Shown here piece after piece: positions 1 through 5,719 of a DNA stretch of 8,120 bases. How positions within the stretch are numbered: the stretch's first letter is position 1; every line of letters starts with the position of its first letter. The stretch comes from Paracoccaceae bacterium (GTDB lineage Bacteria; Pseudomonadota; Alphaproteobacteria; Rhodobacterales; Rhodobacteraceae): assembly GCA_026709725.1 (NCBI GenBank), contig JAPOSK010000286.1, positions 1 to 8,120 of the forward strand, in the 5' to 3' direction. The position numbers and the translations under genes are program-made. The notes beneath the pieces are model-generated. The model was given only the letters and a program-made list of their open reading frames with translations, was not told the DNA's origin and did not search any database.

Positions 1-1022
1 TGACCAACACGGTCACAACGGATGTTGCGGCAACTGTCGGTCAGATCCGGGAATGCGCGGCCGCTGGCGCCGAAATCATCCGGGTTTCCGTTCCGGACAG
101 GGAATCGTCCAGGGCAATGGTTGAGATTGTCCGGGAAAGCCCGGTTCCGATCGTTGCCGATATTCATTTTCACTACAGGCGGGCGATTGAGTCAGCGGAT
201 GCCGGGGCTGCCTGCATCCGGATCAATCCGGGCAACATTGGCAGCGAGGATCGCGTCAGGGATGTGATTGCAGCGGTTCGCGCAAATGGCTGCAGCATGC
301 GCATTGGGGTCAATGCCGGCAGTCTTGAGAAACGCCTTCTTGAAAAATATCGTGAGCCGTGCCCGGAAGCGATGATCGAGTCAGGATTGGGGCATATCCG
401 AATTCTTGAGAAATACGATTTTCATGACTTCAAGATCAGCTGCAAGGCATCTGATGTATTTTTGGCAGCAGCGGCCTATCGGGGCCTGGCAGAGAAAACC
501 GACGCCCCCATCCACCTTGGGATCACTGAAGCCGGTCCCCAGTTTCCAGGGACGATCAAATCAGCCATCGGGCTTGGCAGTCTGCTCTGGTCAGGGATCG
601 GTGACACGCTTCGTGTCAGCCTCGCCGCCGACCCGGTCAAGGAAGTCAAGGCCGGTTCGGAGATCCTGAAGTCCCTTGGCCTGCGCGCTCGCGGTGTCAC
701 GATTGTCGCCTGCCCAAGCTGTGCCCGTCAGGGATTTGACGTCATCAAAACTGTGGGGATTCTTGAGGAAAAACTGGCTCATATCCAGACGCCGATGACG
801 CTCTCGATCATTGGCTGTGTCGTCAACGGGCCGGGCGAGGCACTGATGACCGATGTCGGCTTCACGGGGGGCGGCAAGGATTCCGGCATGGTGTACCTGG
901 CCGGGCAGACCTCTCATAAGCTCTCCAATACGGAGATGATCGATGAGATTGTCTCGCTCGTGACGGAAAAGGCTGCCATGATCGAACGTGAAGGCGCGGC
1001 ATGCGGCGGTCCGGCAGCGTGA
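1..1022 (+). CDS. ispG: 4-hydroxy-3-methylbut-2-enyl diphosphate synthase (IspG/GcpE), 5' end outside window
   Basis: IspG is a cytoplasmic [4Fe-4S] enzyme of the non-mevalonate (MEP) isoprenoid pathway. It reductively opens the ring of methylerythritol cyclodiphosphate to give HMBPP. The reading frame is open from the left edge. The first full codons (from base 3) read TNT, matching the family's early SMTNT motif, so only a few dozen residues are missing. About 339 codons are visible, against 372 for the complete E. coli protein. The N-terminal TIM-barrel part shows [21 protein letters not shown] and the GITEAG segment. The C-terminal Fe-S domain carries CPSC (cysteine codons at 711 and 720), the third cysteine in [10 protein letters not shown] (816-818) and its following Glu, which is the expected cluster ligand set. 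The gene ends in TGA. The next gene is prfA after a 120-bp gap, without the hisS often found there. Identity is secure. Confidence 0.97.
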   Translation, partial: TNTVTTDVAATVGQIRECAAAGAEIIRVSVPDRESSRAMVEIVRESPVPIVADIHFHYRRAIESADAGAACIRINPGNIGSEDRVRDVIAAVRANGCSMRIGVNAGSLEKRLLEKYREPCPEAMIESGLGHIRILEKYDFHDFKISCKASDVFLAAAAYRGLAEKTDAPIHLGITEAGPQFPGTIKSAIGLGSLLWSGIGDTLRVSLAADPVKEVKAGSEILKSLGLRARGVTIVACPSCARQGFDVIKTVGILEEKLAHIQTPMTLSIIGCVVNGPGEALMTDVGFTGGGKDSGMVYLAGQTSHKLSNTEMIDEIVSLVTEKAAMIEREGAACGGPAA

Positions 1023-1142
1023 AGCCCGGTTGGAGCCGGACTGAAGCAGCAGCCCGCACCCGGTGACCGCGGCCACCATCACCCATGGATAATGATGCCC
1101 TCTTCGGGGCACTCCGGCATCGGCTTGCGTGAAGGTTTGGGC
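1023..1142 (+). other. ispG-prfA intergenic gap with an imperfect palindrome and a possible 15-codon leader
   Basis: This 120-bp gap holds no recognisable gene and no hairpin followed by a T-run. A 16-bp imperfect palindrome centred on CCGCGG lies at 1062-1077 (7 of 8 pairs match). A 15-codon frame starts at ATG 1085 and ends at TGA 1130-1132, inside the prfA ribosome-binding site. It has no clear Shine-Dalgarno sequence of its own and may be chance. No trace of a hisS remnant was recognised. Confidence 0.45.
1131..1135 (+). promoter_or_regulatory. Shine-Dalgarno GAAGG that fixes the prfA start
   Basis: GAAGG lies 7 nt before ATG 1143. The same frame has an earlier ATG at 1092, which would add 17 residues (rich in G and S) that do not resemble an RF1 N-terminus. 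That ATG has no comparable ribosome-binding site. The site therefore favours ATG 1143. Confidence 0.65.
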
Positions 1143-2192
1143 ATGCTTGATCAACAGAAGATGGATCAGATACGGCACCGGTGCAGTGAAATCGAAGCCA
1201 GGATGGCAATGAAGGAGCATGTTGCAGAGATTGCCGCCTTGTCACGTGAATACAACCGTCTGATGCCGATCGTCGACAGGATCAATCAGCTGGAGCGCAT
1301 TCGCTCCGATATTGAGTCGGTCCGGGAAATGCTGGGGAGCCCCGAGCTCAGGGAAATGGCGCAGGAGGAGATCGCGGTGCTGGCCGGTCGGCAATCGGCC
1401 TGTGAGGACGCGCTGACAGACTTGTTGCTGGCGGACGATCCCGATAACCAGCGCTCGGTTGTCCTCGAGATCCGGGCGGGGACAGGCGGCGAGGAGGCCG
1501 CGTTGTTTTCCAGTGATCTCTACGCCATGTATGAGCGGTATTGTGCACTCCGCACATGGAAATTCCGACCGCTTGATGCCAGTGAAACTGCCCTTGGCGG
1601 GTTCCGGGAGGTTGTTGTCATTGTTGAGGGGCAGGGTGCCTACCATCGTTTGAAATATGAATCGGGCGTGCACCGTGTTCAACGTGTTCCGGAAACGGAA
1701 TCGGGGGGCAGGATTCATACATCCGCAGCAACCGTTGCGGTTCTCCCCCAGGCCGAGGATGTGGATGTCAGGATCAGGCCGGAGGACATCAGGGTTGAGA
1801 CAATGCGTGCAAGTGGTGCCGGGGGGCAGCATGTCAATACAACAGATTCGGCGGTCCGGATTACCCATATACCGACAGGGATCACGGTTTTGTCTTCGGA
1901 AAAATCGCAGCACCGCAACCGTGCGCAGGCCATGACAGTGCTCCGGTCGCGGCTCTACCGGCAAAAGGCCGAGGAAGCAGCATCGGAACGGGCCGCTGAC
2001 CGTAAAATGCAGGTTGGAAGTGGTGATCGCTCCGAGAGGGTCCGGACCTATAATTTTCCCCAGGGCCGACTGACCGACCACCGGATCAACCTGACACTCT
2101 ATAAGCTTGAGCAGGTGCTGCAGGGGAATCTTGATGAGATTATCGATGCCCTGATTGCCGATGAACGCATGCGGGCGCTCGCAAGGACATGA
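1143..2192 (+). CDS. prfA: Peptide chain release factor 1 (RF1)
   Basis: RF1 recognises UAA and UAG in the ribosomal A site and triggers hydrolysis of peptidyl-tRNA. The predicted protein has 349 residues, slightly shorter than E. coli RF1 (360). The N-terminal coiled helical domain is about residues 1-100. It is followed by the release-factor core, with the block [12 protein letters not shown] (about 111-122), the codon-recognition tripeptide PET (183-185) in the usual VQRVPxTE...GRIHTS context, and the catalytic loop [12 protein letters not shown] with GGQ at 227-229. The C-terminal [17 protein letters not shown] signature is intact. The P-x-T tripeptide marks RF1 rather than RF2 (SPF); its middle residue varies in the family. 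The stop codon overlaps the prmC start in ATGA, so the two genes are probably translationally coupled. The start was chosen at ATG 1143 from the preceding GAAGG and the family length. Confidence 0.97.
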   Translation: MLDQQKMDQIRHRCSEIEARMAMKEHVAEIAALSREYNRLMPIVDRINQLERIRSDIESVREMLGSPELREMAQEEIAVLAGRQSACEDALTDLLLADDPDNQRSVVLEIRAGTGGEEAALFSSDLYAMYERYCALRTWKFRPLDASETALGGFREVVVIVEGQGAYHRLKYESGVHRVQRVPETESGGRIHTSAATVAVLPQAEDVDVRIRPEDIRVETMRASGAGGQHVNTTDSAVRITHIPTGITVLSSEKSQHRNRAQAMTVLRSRLYRQKAEEAASERAADRKMQVGSGDRSERVRTYNFPQGRLTDHRINLTLYKLEQVLQGNLDEIIDALIADERMRALART

Positions 2193-3019
2193 GGGCTGAT
2201 CCCGGGCAGGGCCTTCTGGCAGGAGGCAGCAGGCGGCTCCGGAGAGAGAATATCGAGAATCCGGAGCGGGATGCATGGCATCTCTGGCAGCACGCATCGG
2301 GGAGCGGGGATGCGGACGCAAATCCCGGGGTCAGTCCGAATCCTGAAGTCAGTTACTGGCGGGCCATCACGCGACGTTGTCAGAACGTTCCGCTGGCCCA
2401 TATCACCGGAAGACGGTCTTTTTACGATCTTGAGTTCCTCACCTCACCCGATGCGCTGATCCCGCGACCGGATTCTGAGGCTGTGGTGCGGCTGGCTTGC
2501 AGGATTCCGGCAAAAACCATACTTGATGTGGGGACCGGAACCGGTTGTCTTCTGCTCTCGATCCTTGCCAACTCACCCGGGTCCCATGGAACCGGCACGG
2601 ATATCTGTCCACGGGCTCTTGCAGTCGCAAGGGCCAACGGCCATCGGCTGAATCTTGCCGATCGATGCCGTTTTTTCATCTCGGACTGGTTGAAGAGTGA
2701 CCGGCTTGCCTGCTATGACTTGATTTTATCGAATCCGCCCTATATAAGCGAAGATGACTACCGGAACCTGTCTCTTGAAGTCCGCGAGCACGAACCCCGA
2801 CACGCTTTGACCTTCGGAAGGAATGGCACCGAAGCCTATGAGAGGATCGCATCCCAAGCAGTGGAGCACCTGCGGCCAGGGGGTTGGCTCCTGTTCGAAA
2901 TCGGGTATGGGCAATTCAGTCCTGTCCGCACAATTCTGCAGGCACATGGATTGACCATTCAAATGATAGAGCGGGATCTTGATGATCGTATTCGTGTCAT
3001 TGCCGCCCGATCTTCATGA
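2189..3019 (+). CDS. prmC: Release factor glutamine methyltransferase (PrmC/HemK)
   Basis: PrmC uses S-adenosylmethionine to N5-methylate the glutamine of the GGQ motif of RF1 and RF2, which raises their release activity. The protein has 276 residues, near the family norm. A divergent helical N-terminal domain with an IENPERDAW segment (about 22-30) is joined by a G/S/D/N/P-rich linker (about 37-52). The family blocks [12 protein letters not shown] (68-79) and LIPRPDSE (90-97) follow. The Rossmann methyltransferase core has motif I DVGTGTGC (113-120) and the glutamine-binding NPPYI at 182-186, which separates this family from most other methyltransferases. A conserved EP..AL segment follows at 202-207. 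ATG 2189 overlaps the prfA stop by 4 nt. An AAGGA lies only 1 nt upstream, so initiation probably relies on coupling from prfA. Its substrate is encoded by the gene just upstream. Confidence 0.95.
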   Translation: MRADPGQGLLAGGSRRLRRENIENPERDAWHLWQHASGSGDADANPGVSPNPEVSYWRAITRRCQNVPLAHITGRRSFYDLEFLTSPDALIPRPDSEAVVRLACRIPAKTILDVGTGTGCLLLSILANSPGSHGTGTDICPRALAVARANGHRLNLADRCRFFISDWLKSDRLACYDLILSNPPYISEDDYRNLSLEVREHEPRHALTFGRNGTEAYERIASQAVEHLRPGGWLLFEIGYGQFSPVRTILQAHGLTIQMIERDLDDRIRVIAARSS

Positions 3020-3235
3020 TTCCTGACCCTCAGCGCCCCGAACATCACCAGACTTTCAGGCATTTATGACAGTACAGAAAAACAATGAAACCGTGTTTCC
3101 GGGGTGGAACCGGTTGATCCTCACAGAATGCAGGTCCCGCTCTGCAGTCCCGGACCGGGAATTGCATGGCAGGCGACCGCATGATGACAAGAGAGCATGC
3201 AAGGGCATGAAACCACATGAAGGGAGTGGAAAGTG
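3020..3235 (+). other. prmC-DUF4167 intergenic region
   Basis: This 216-bp gap separates prmC from the DUF4167 gene. It contains a 56-codon open frame, listed separately, that ends on the DUF4167 start. It also has a small stem TGCAG/CTGCA around 3129-3146 and an imperfect stem around 3091-3113. Neither stem is followed by a T-run, so no intrinsic terminator is supported. No convincing sigma-70 promoter was found in the gap itself. Confidence 0.4.
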
Positions 3236-3236
3236 A
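3066..3236 (+). CDS. Possible small protein or leader frame overlapping the DUF4167 start
   Basis: An open frame of 56 codons starts with ATG 3066 (MTVQKNNETV...) and ends with TGA 3234-3236. It shares one base with the DUF4167 ATG in a TGATG junction. A weak CAGG lies 5 nt before the start. The product would be hydrophilic and rich in Arg, Lys and His, with two Cys and no membrane segment or signal peptide. I do not recognise any family. Several codons (GTA, AGA, CGA, TTG) are ones I would expect to be uncommon in this DNA, which argues against a conserved protein. If translated at all, it may act mainly by delivering ribosomes to the DUF4167 start. It could equally be a chance open frame. 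Confidence 0.2.
   Translation: MTVQKNNETVFPGWNRLILTECRSRSAVPDRELHGRRPHDDKRACKGMKPHEGSGK
3221..3226 (+). promoter_or_regulatory. Shine-Dalgarno AGGGAG for the DUF4167 gene
   Basis: AGGGAG sits 9 nt before ATG 3236 and 6 nt before the in-frame GTG 3233, so it could serve either start. ATG 3236 is preferred because DUF4167 proteins typically begin MR followed by a basic Asn/Gln-rich stretch. Confidence 0.55.
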
Positions 3237-3649
3237 TGCGCAACAACAACAGAAACCGCCGTCAGGGCAACCGCCGGACTGGTGGCGGTGTCAACAGGGT
3301 TCTGGAGAGCACCGGACCCGATGGCAAGGTTCGCGGCAACTCGCAGCAGATTATCGAAAAATACATGGCCTTTTCCCGTGATGCACTCCTGAGCGGTGAC
3401 CGGATTGTTGCGGAAAACTACTCCCAGCACGCTGAGCATTACATTCGGCTCTACAGCCAGCAGAAAGAAAGTGAAGCCCAGCGTTCGGCCCAGCACACCG
3501 CCCGTCATGCCGGTAACGGATCGGGAAATCAGTCACGCCCCGCAAGGTTCAACCGGGACGGCAATGCTGACAGCCCTGAAGTCCCGCCATCCGATGGGCA
3601 CCGAAGAGAGGTTCCCCAGGAGAGTCAGCCTGTCGCCACCGCGTCCTGA
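3236..3649 (+). CDS. DUF4167 domain-containing protein, short form
   Basis: The protein has 137 residues. It begins with a basic, Asn/Arg/Gly-rich tract (MRNNNRNRRQGNRR) that looks suited to binding nucleic acid. The conserved DUF4167 core follows at about residues 23-76: an S-x-GPDGKVRG segment, then EKYMAFSRDALLSGDRIVAENYSQHAEHYIR. The rest is polar and looks disordered (rich in Q, S, R, H and P). Family members I recall usually have a much longer low-complexity C-terminal tail, so this is a short form. The function of the family is unknown. Its usual place next to prfA-prmC suggests a link with translation or RNA, but that is inference. GTG 3233 is an alternative start that adds one codon. 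No membrane segment or signal peptide is visible. It is the last plus-strand gene and faces rsmA. Confidence 0.9.
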   Translation: MRNNNRNRRQGNRRTGGGVNRVLESTGPDGKVRGNSQQIIEKYMAFSRDALLSGDRIVAENYSQHAEHYIRLYSQQKESEAQRSAQHTARHAGNGSGNQSRPARFNRDGNADSPEVPPSDGHRREVPQESQPVATAS

Positions 3650-3755
3650 CTTGCACGATTCGACCAACGGAACAGGACGGTCTGCCAAAACAGAATCCGG
3701 CACGCCGGCAATCGAAATCTCCGCCCTTGATATTCTGAGTCACTGATTCCCGTTT

Positions 3756-3770
3756 CCTGACCCCGTCAGG
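3756..3770. terminator. Perfect 6-bp hairpin in the convergent gap, possible bidirectional terminator
   Basis: CCTGAC, loop CCC, GTCAGG: six perfect pairs with a 3-nt loop, about 105 nt past the DUF4167 stop. It abuts a second hairpin at 3771-3783. Its position between two converging units suggests a 3'-end role. Without a U-tract on either strand, intrinsic termination is not established. Confidence 0.3.
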
Positions 3771-3783
3771 GCAGAGGATCTGC
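3771..3783. terminator. Second perfect hairpin, directly adjacent
   Basis: GCAGA, loop GGA, TCTGC: five perfect pairs starting on the base after the previous hairpin. Two abutting stems with 3-nt loops are unlikely to be a compositional accident and may protect transcript 3' ends. No T-run follows. Confidence 0.25.
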
Positions 3784-3814
3784 CGGCGGTGGGGATGGGC
3801 TCTGTCCGATGATG

Positions 3815-3840
3815 ATACGGCAGGGGTGCCGGTATCGGCA
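3815..3840 (-). promoter_or_regulatory. Mutually exclusive stems just downstream of rsmA
   Basis: CGGCA (3818-3822), TGCCG (3827-3831) and CGGCA (3836-3840) can form either of two stems that share the middle arm. The left stem extends to about 8 pairs with one bulged base by adding ATA/TAT. On the rsmA strand this lies 5 nt after the stop codon. It may simply be 3'-end structure. Confidence 0.25.
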
Positions 3841-3845
3841 ATCTG

Positions 3846-4727
3846 TCAGCGGGTCTGCCGGTCATCATCCGGGATGATCGTCGGCGGTCTCCCGGCAGCA
3901 TGAGCGTGACGCGCGATATGGCAATACGCCTCAATATCCAGATCTTGTGCCCTGCAGGACGGATCGAGCCCCAATGCGGTGAGTTCGCCCGCCGGGTCGG
4001 CAAAGAGGTGTCGTAAACTGGACCGAATCATTTTTCTTCGCTGCTGGAATGCAAGACGGGTGACCTCGACAAGCGCCGGCAGCATGGATGGAGGGATCGG
4101 TTCGTCGCCCGGTGTGATTCTGACAACGGTCGAACTGACCGCAGGCATGGGTGTGAATGCGTCCGGTGGCAGAGTCATCGGGCTCGTGACCTGCGCGCGG
4201 AGCTGGGCCAGCACCGAAAGGCGCCCATAGAGGCTGCTGGCTGGCGGCGCCATCAGACGTCCGGCGACTTCCCGCTGCAGCGTGATGACAAGACTCTGCC
4301 ACGCAGGCGGCCATGCGGGCGATGACAGCCAGTGTATCAGAAAACGCGTGGCCACATTGTAGGGAAGGTTTGCAACAACATGATGGGGCACGGCAAGGGT
4401 GTTTTCCTGACAGAACTGTAACCCGTCAGTCGTATGAAAGGCAAATCGTGGACCGTAGGCTGCGGCAAGCAGTGCAAGAGCAGGGGCAAATCGCCTGTCA
4501 ATCTCCACCGCCACGATCATTGCCGCGTCTGTTTCCAGCAGGGCCCGGGTCAATCCGCCCGGACCGGCACCAATCTCAAGGACAACATCGCCTGCGGTAA
4601 GCGCTGCCTGGCGTGCAATCTTGCGATTGAGATTCATATCAAGGATGTAGTTCTGGCCAAGGGATTTGCGGGCCGTGAGCTGGTGGAGCGCAATCACATC
4701 ACGCAATGGGGGCAGGTCAGGGATCAT
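3846..4727 (-). CDS. rsmA: 16S rRNA (adenine1518/1519-N6)-dimethyltransferase (RsmA/KsgA)
   Basis: RsmA uses SAM to dimethylate two adjacent adenines in helix 45 of 16S rRNA, late in 30S maturation. Its loss is known to give kasugamycin resistance. The protein has 293 residues, in the family range. Near the N-terminus is KSLGQNYILD (21-30), equivalent to the usual KSLGQNFL. SAM motif I is EIGAGPGGLT (51-60), the acidic loop is VEID (74-77), and the catalytic motif is NLPYNV (120-125). The conserved segments LVITLQREVAGRL, SSLYGRLSVL and FQQRRKMIRSSLR follow. The start is ATG 4727-4725, which shares one base with the pdxA stop (TGATG). A GTG one codon upstream (4730) is an alternative. There is only a weak purine-rich stretch upstream, so expression probably depends on coupling to pdxA. 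Confidence 0.96.
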   Translation of the reverse strand: MIPDLPPLRDVIALHQLTARKSLGQNYILDMNLNRKIARQAALTAGDVVLEIGAGPGGLTRALLETDAAMIVAVEIDRRFAPALALLAAAYGPRFAFHTTDGLQFCQENTLAVPHHVVANLPYNVATRFLIHWLSSPAWPPAWQSLVITLQREVAGRLMAPPASSLYGRLSVLAQLRAQVTSPMTLPPDAFTPMPAVSSTVVRITPGDEPIPPSMLPALVEVTRLAFQQRRKMIRSSLRHLFADPAGELTALGLDPSCRAQDLDIEAYCHIARHAHAAGRPPTIIPDDDRQTR

Positions 4728-5719
4728 CACGCCATCTGTCGGTTCTGTCCAATTCTGCCTGCCAGTCGAATTGAGTGAATGAGCGGGCCCGGATGTGCTC
4801 TGCCGGTCCCGGCAAGATCAAGGGCCGTCCCGTGACCGGGGGAGGTGCGGACAATCGGCAGGCCAAGTGTCACATTGACCGTATCATCGGCATCAAGAGT
4901 CTTGACCGGAATCAGGGCCTGGTCGTGATACATGCAGAGCACGGCATCGAATGCTTTCCGATGCCGATATGCAAAGATCGAATCTGCGGGCAGTGGCCCC
5001 AGCACCGAGAGGCCCTCTGCCGAAAGGCGGGCGATCACCGGGGCAATGATCCTGTCCTCCTCCACACCAAGTGCACCCGATTCGCCGGCATGCGGGTTCA
5101 GGCCCGTCACACCGATGCAGGGATTCCTGATCATGAAATCGCTCTGCATGGCACGAAACAGGATCCGGATGACCGTCTCGATCCTGTCTTCGAGAATCTG
5201 ATCCGGGACCGCACGCAGCGCCATATGGGTTGTGACTGTTGCGACCCTGAGTGCCGCATTGGTCATCAGCATGACCGGGAGAGGGCATCCTGTCTGTGCC
5301 GCCAGCCACTCAGTATGTCCGGGGGCGGGGGCGCTGCTGCCGAGAAAGACGGATTTTGGGGCAGGGTTTGTGCTGATGCCGGCAACCCGTCCGGCAAGCG
5401 CCCATGCCGTCGCCAGTTCAAGGGCATGCAGGATTCCGGGAAAGTGATGCGGATTCGACATCCCCTGTCTGGCAGGACTGCCAAATGCAACATGTACAAG
5501 CGGCAGACCGTGCAGGGCAGCCGCACAGGCCTCTTCCGGTGCCCCGATTTCAATGATCGGCACCCCACCGGCGACAGCGGCAACATGCTGACGATCAGCA
5601 AGCATGACGAAAGGTGTCCGGGCACCGAGGGCCGCATAGGCACGGACTGTCAGTTCGAGGCCGACGCCACCCGGGTCACCGGATGTGACGGCAACGGGTC
5701 CCGTCCTGTCCTTCTGCAT
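4727..5719 (-). CDS. pdxA: 4-hydroxythreonine-4-phosphate dehydrogenase (PdxA)
   Basis: PdxA performs NAD-dependent oxidation of 4-phosphohydroxy-L-threonine in the DXP-dependent route to pyridoxal 5'-phosphate. It is a cytoplasmic, metal-dependent homodimer. The protein has 330 residues, matching the family. Visible blocks are SGDPGGVG (13-20), PGHTEWLA (133-140), and the three metal-ligand histidines in TTH (165), GLNPHAGE (210) and MYHDQ (265). K273, N282 and R291 follow, in the VK, VNVTLGLP and RTS contexts expected for phosphate and substrate binding. Two changes stand out. The family's GDPAG reads GDPGG, and the Asp normally seen in DHGTA is Gly (GHGTA, residue 295). The metal and phosphate ligands are intact, so activity is likely. 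ATG 5719 follows the surA stop directly (TAGATG), with only a weak ribosome-binding site. Confidence 0.95.
   Translation of the reverse strand: MQKDRTGPVAVTSGDPGGVGLELTVRAYAALGARTPFVMLADRQHVAAVAGGVPIIEIGAPEEACAAALHGLPLVHVAFGSPARQGMSNPHHFPGILHALELATAWALAGRVAGISTNPAPKSVFLGSSAPAPGHTEWLAAQTGCPLPVMLMTNAALRVATVTTHMALRAVPDQILEDRIETVIRILFRAMQSDFMIRNPCIGVTGLNPHAGESGALGVEEDRIIAPVIARLSAEGLSVLGPLPADSIFAYRHRKAFDAVLCMYHDQALIPVKTLDADDTVNVTLGLPIVRTSPGHGTALDLAGTGRAHPGPLIHSIRLAGRIGQNRQMA

Larger units (their letters stand above)
3650..3845. other. Convergent intergenic region between the DUF4167 gene and rsmA
   Basis: About 196 bp lie between the two stop codons. No gene was recognised. A frame out of phase with the DUF4167 gene runs through to a stop at 3746 but looks like a shadow. 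The stretch carries several short perfect inverted repeats: CCGGC/GCCGG at 3697-3708, the adjacent pair at 3756-3783, and overlapping stems at 3815-3840. None is followed by a T-run on either strand. Confidence 0.5.

Noticed and set aside
1092..1142. Upstream ATG that would extend RF1 by 17 residues
   Set aside because: The extension has no RF1 character, and the good ribosome-binding site GAAGG is placed correctly for ATG 1143.
591..1220. 209-codon minus-strand frame across the ispG 3' end and the prfA start
   Set aside because: It is antisense to the conserved IspG Fe-S domain and its product resembles no known family. It would also require transcription through two opposing genes.
1689..1697. 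RF1 codon-recognition tripeptide is PET rather than PAT or PVT
   Set aside because: The middle residue of P-x-T varies among RF1 proteins, including acidic residues in alphaproteobacteria as I recall, so this is not anomalous.
2221..2226. Perfect AGGAGG inside the prmC 5' region
   Set aside because: No in-frame start codon lies at a useful distance. The prmC-like residues upstream of and across it support the ATG at 2189, so it is probably chance.
1242..2321. 359-codon minus-strand open frame opposite prfA and the start of prmC
   Set aside because: It lies antisense to a gene with unmistakable RF1 motifs. Its product is rich in Cys, His, Pro and Arg with no family resemblance, as expected of a shadow frame in GC-rich DNA.
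3091..3113. Imperfect hairpin between prmC and the DUF4167 gene, considered as a terminator
   Set aside because: The stem has a mismatch or bulge and is not followed by a T-run.
3056..3508. 150-codon minus-strand frame opposite the DUF4167 core, with a hydrophobic N-terminal part
   Set aside because: The hydrophobic stretch comes from the complement of the conserved DUF4167 core. There is no other support, and the plus-strand gene explains the conservation.
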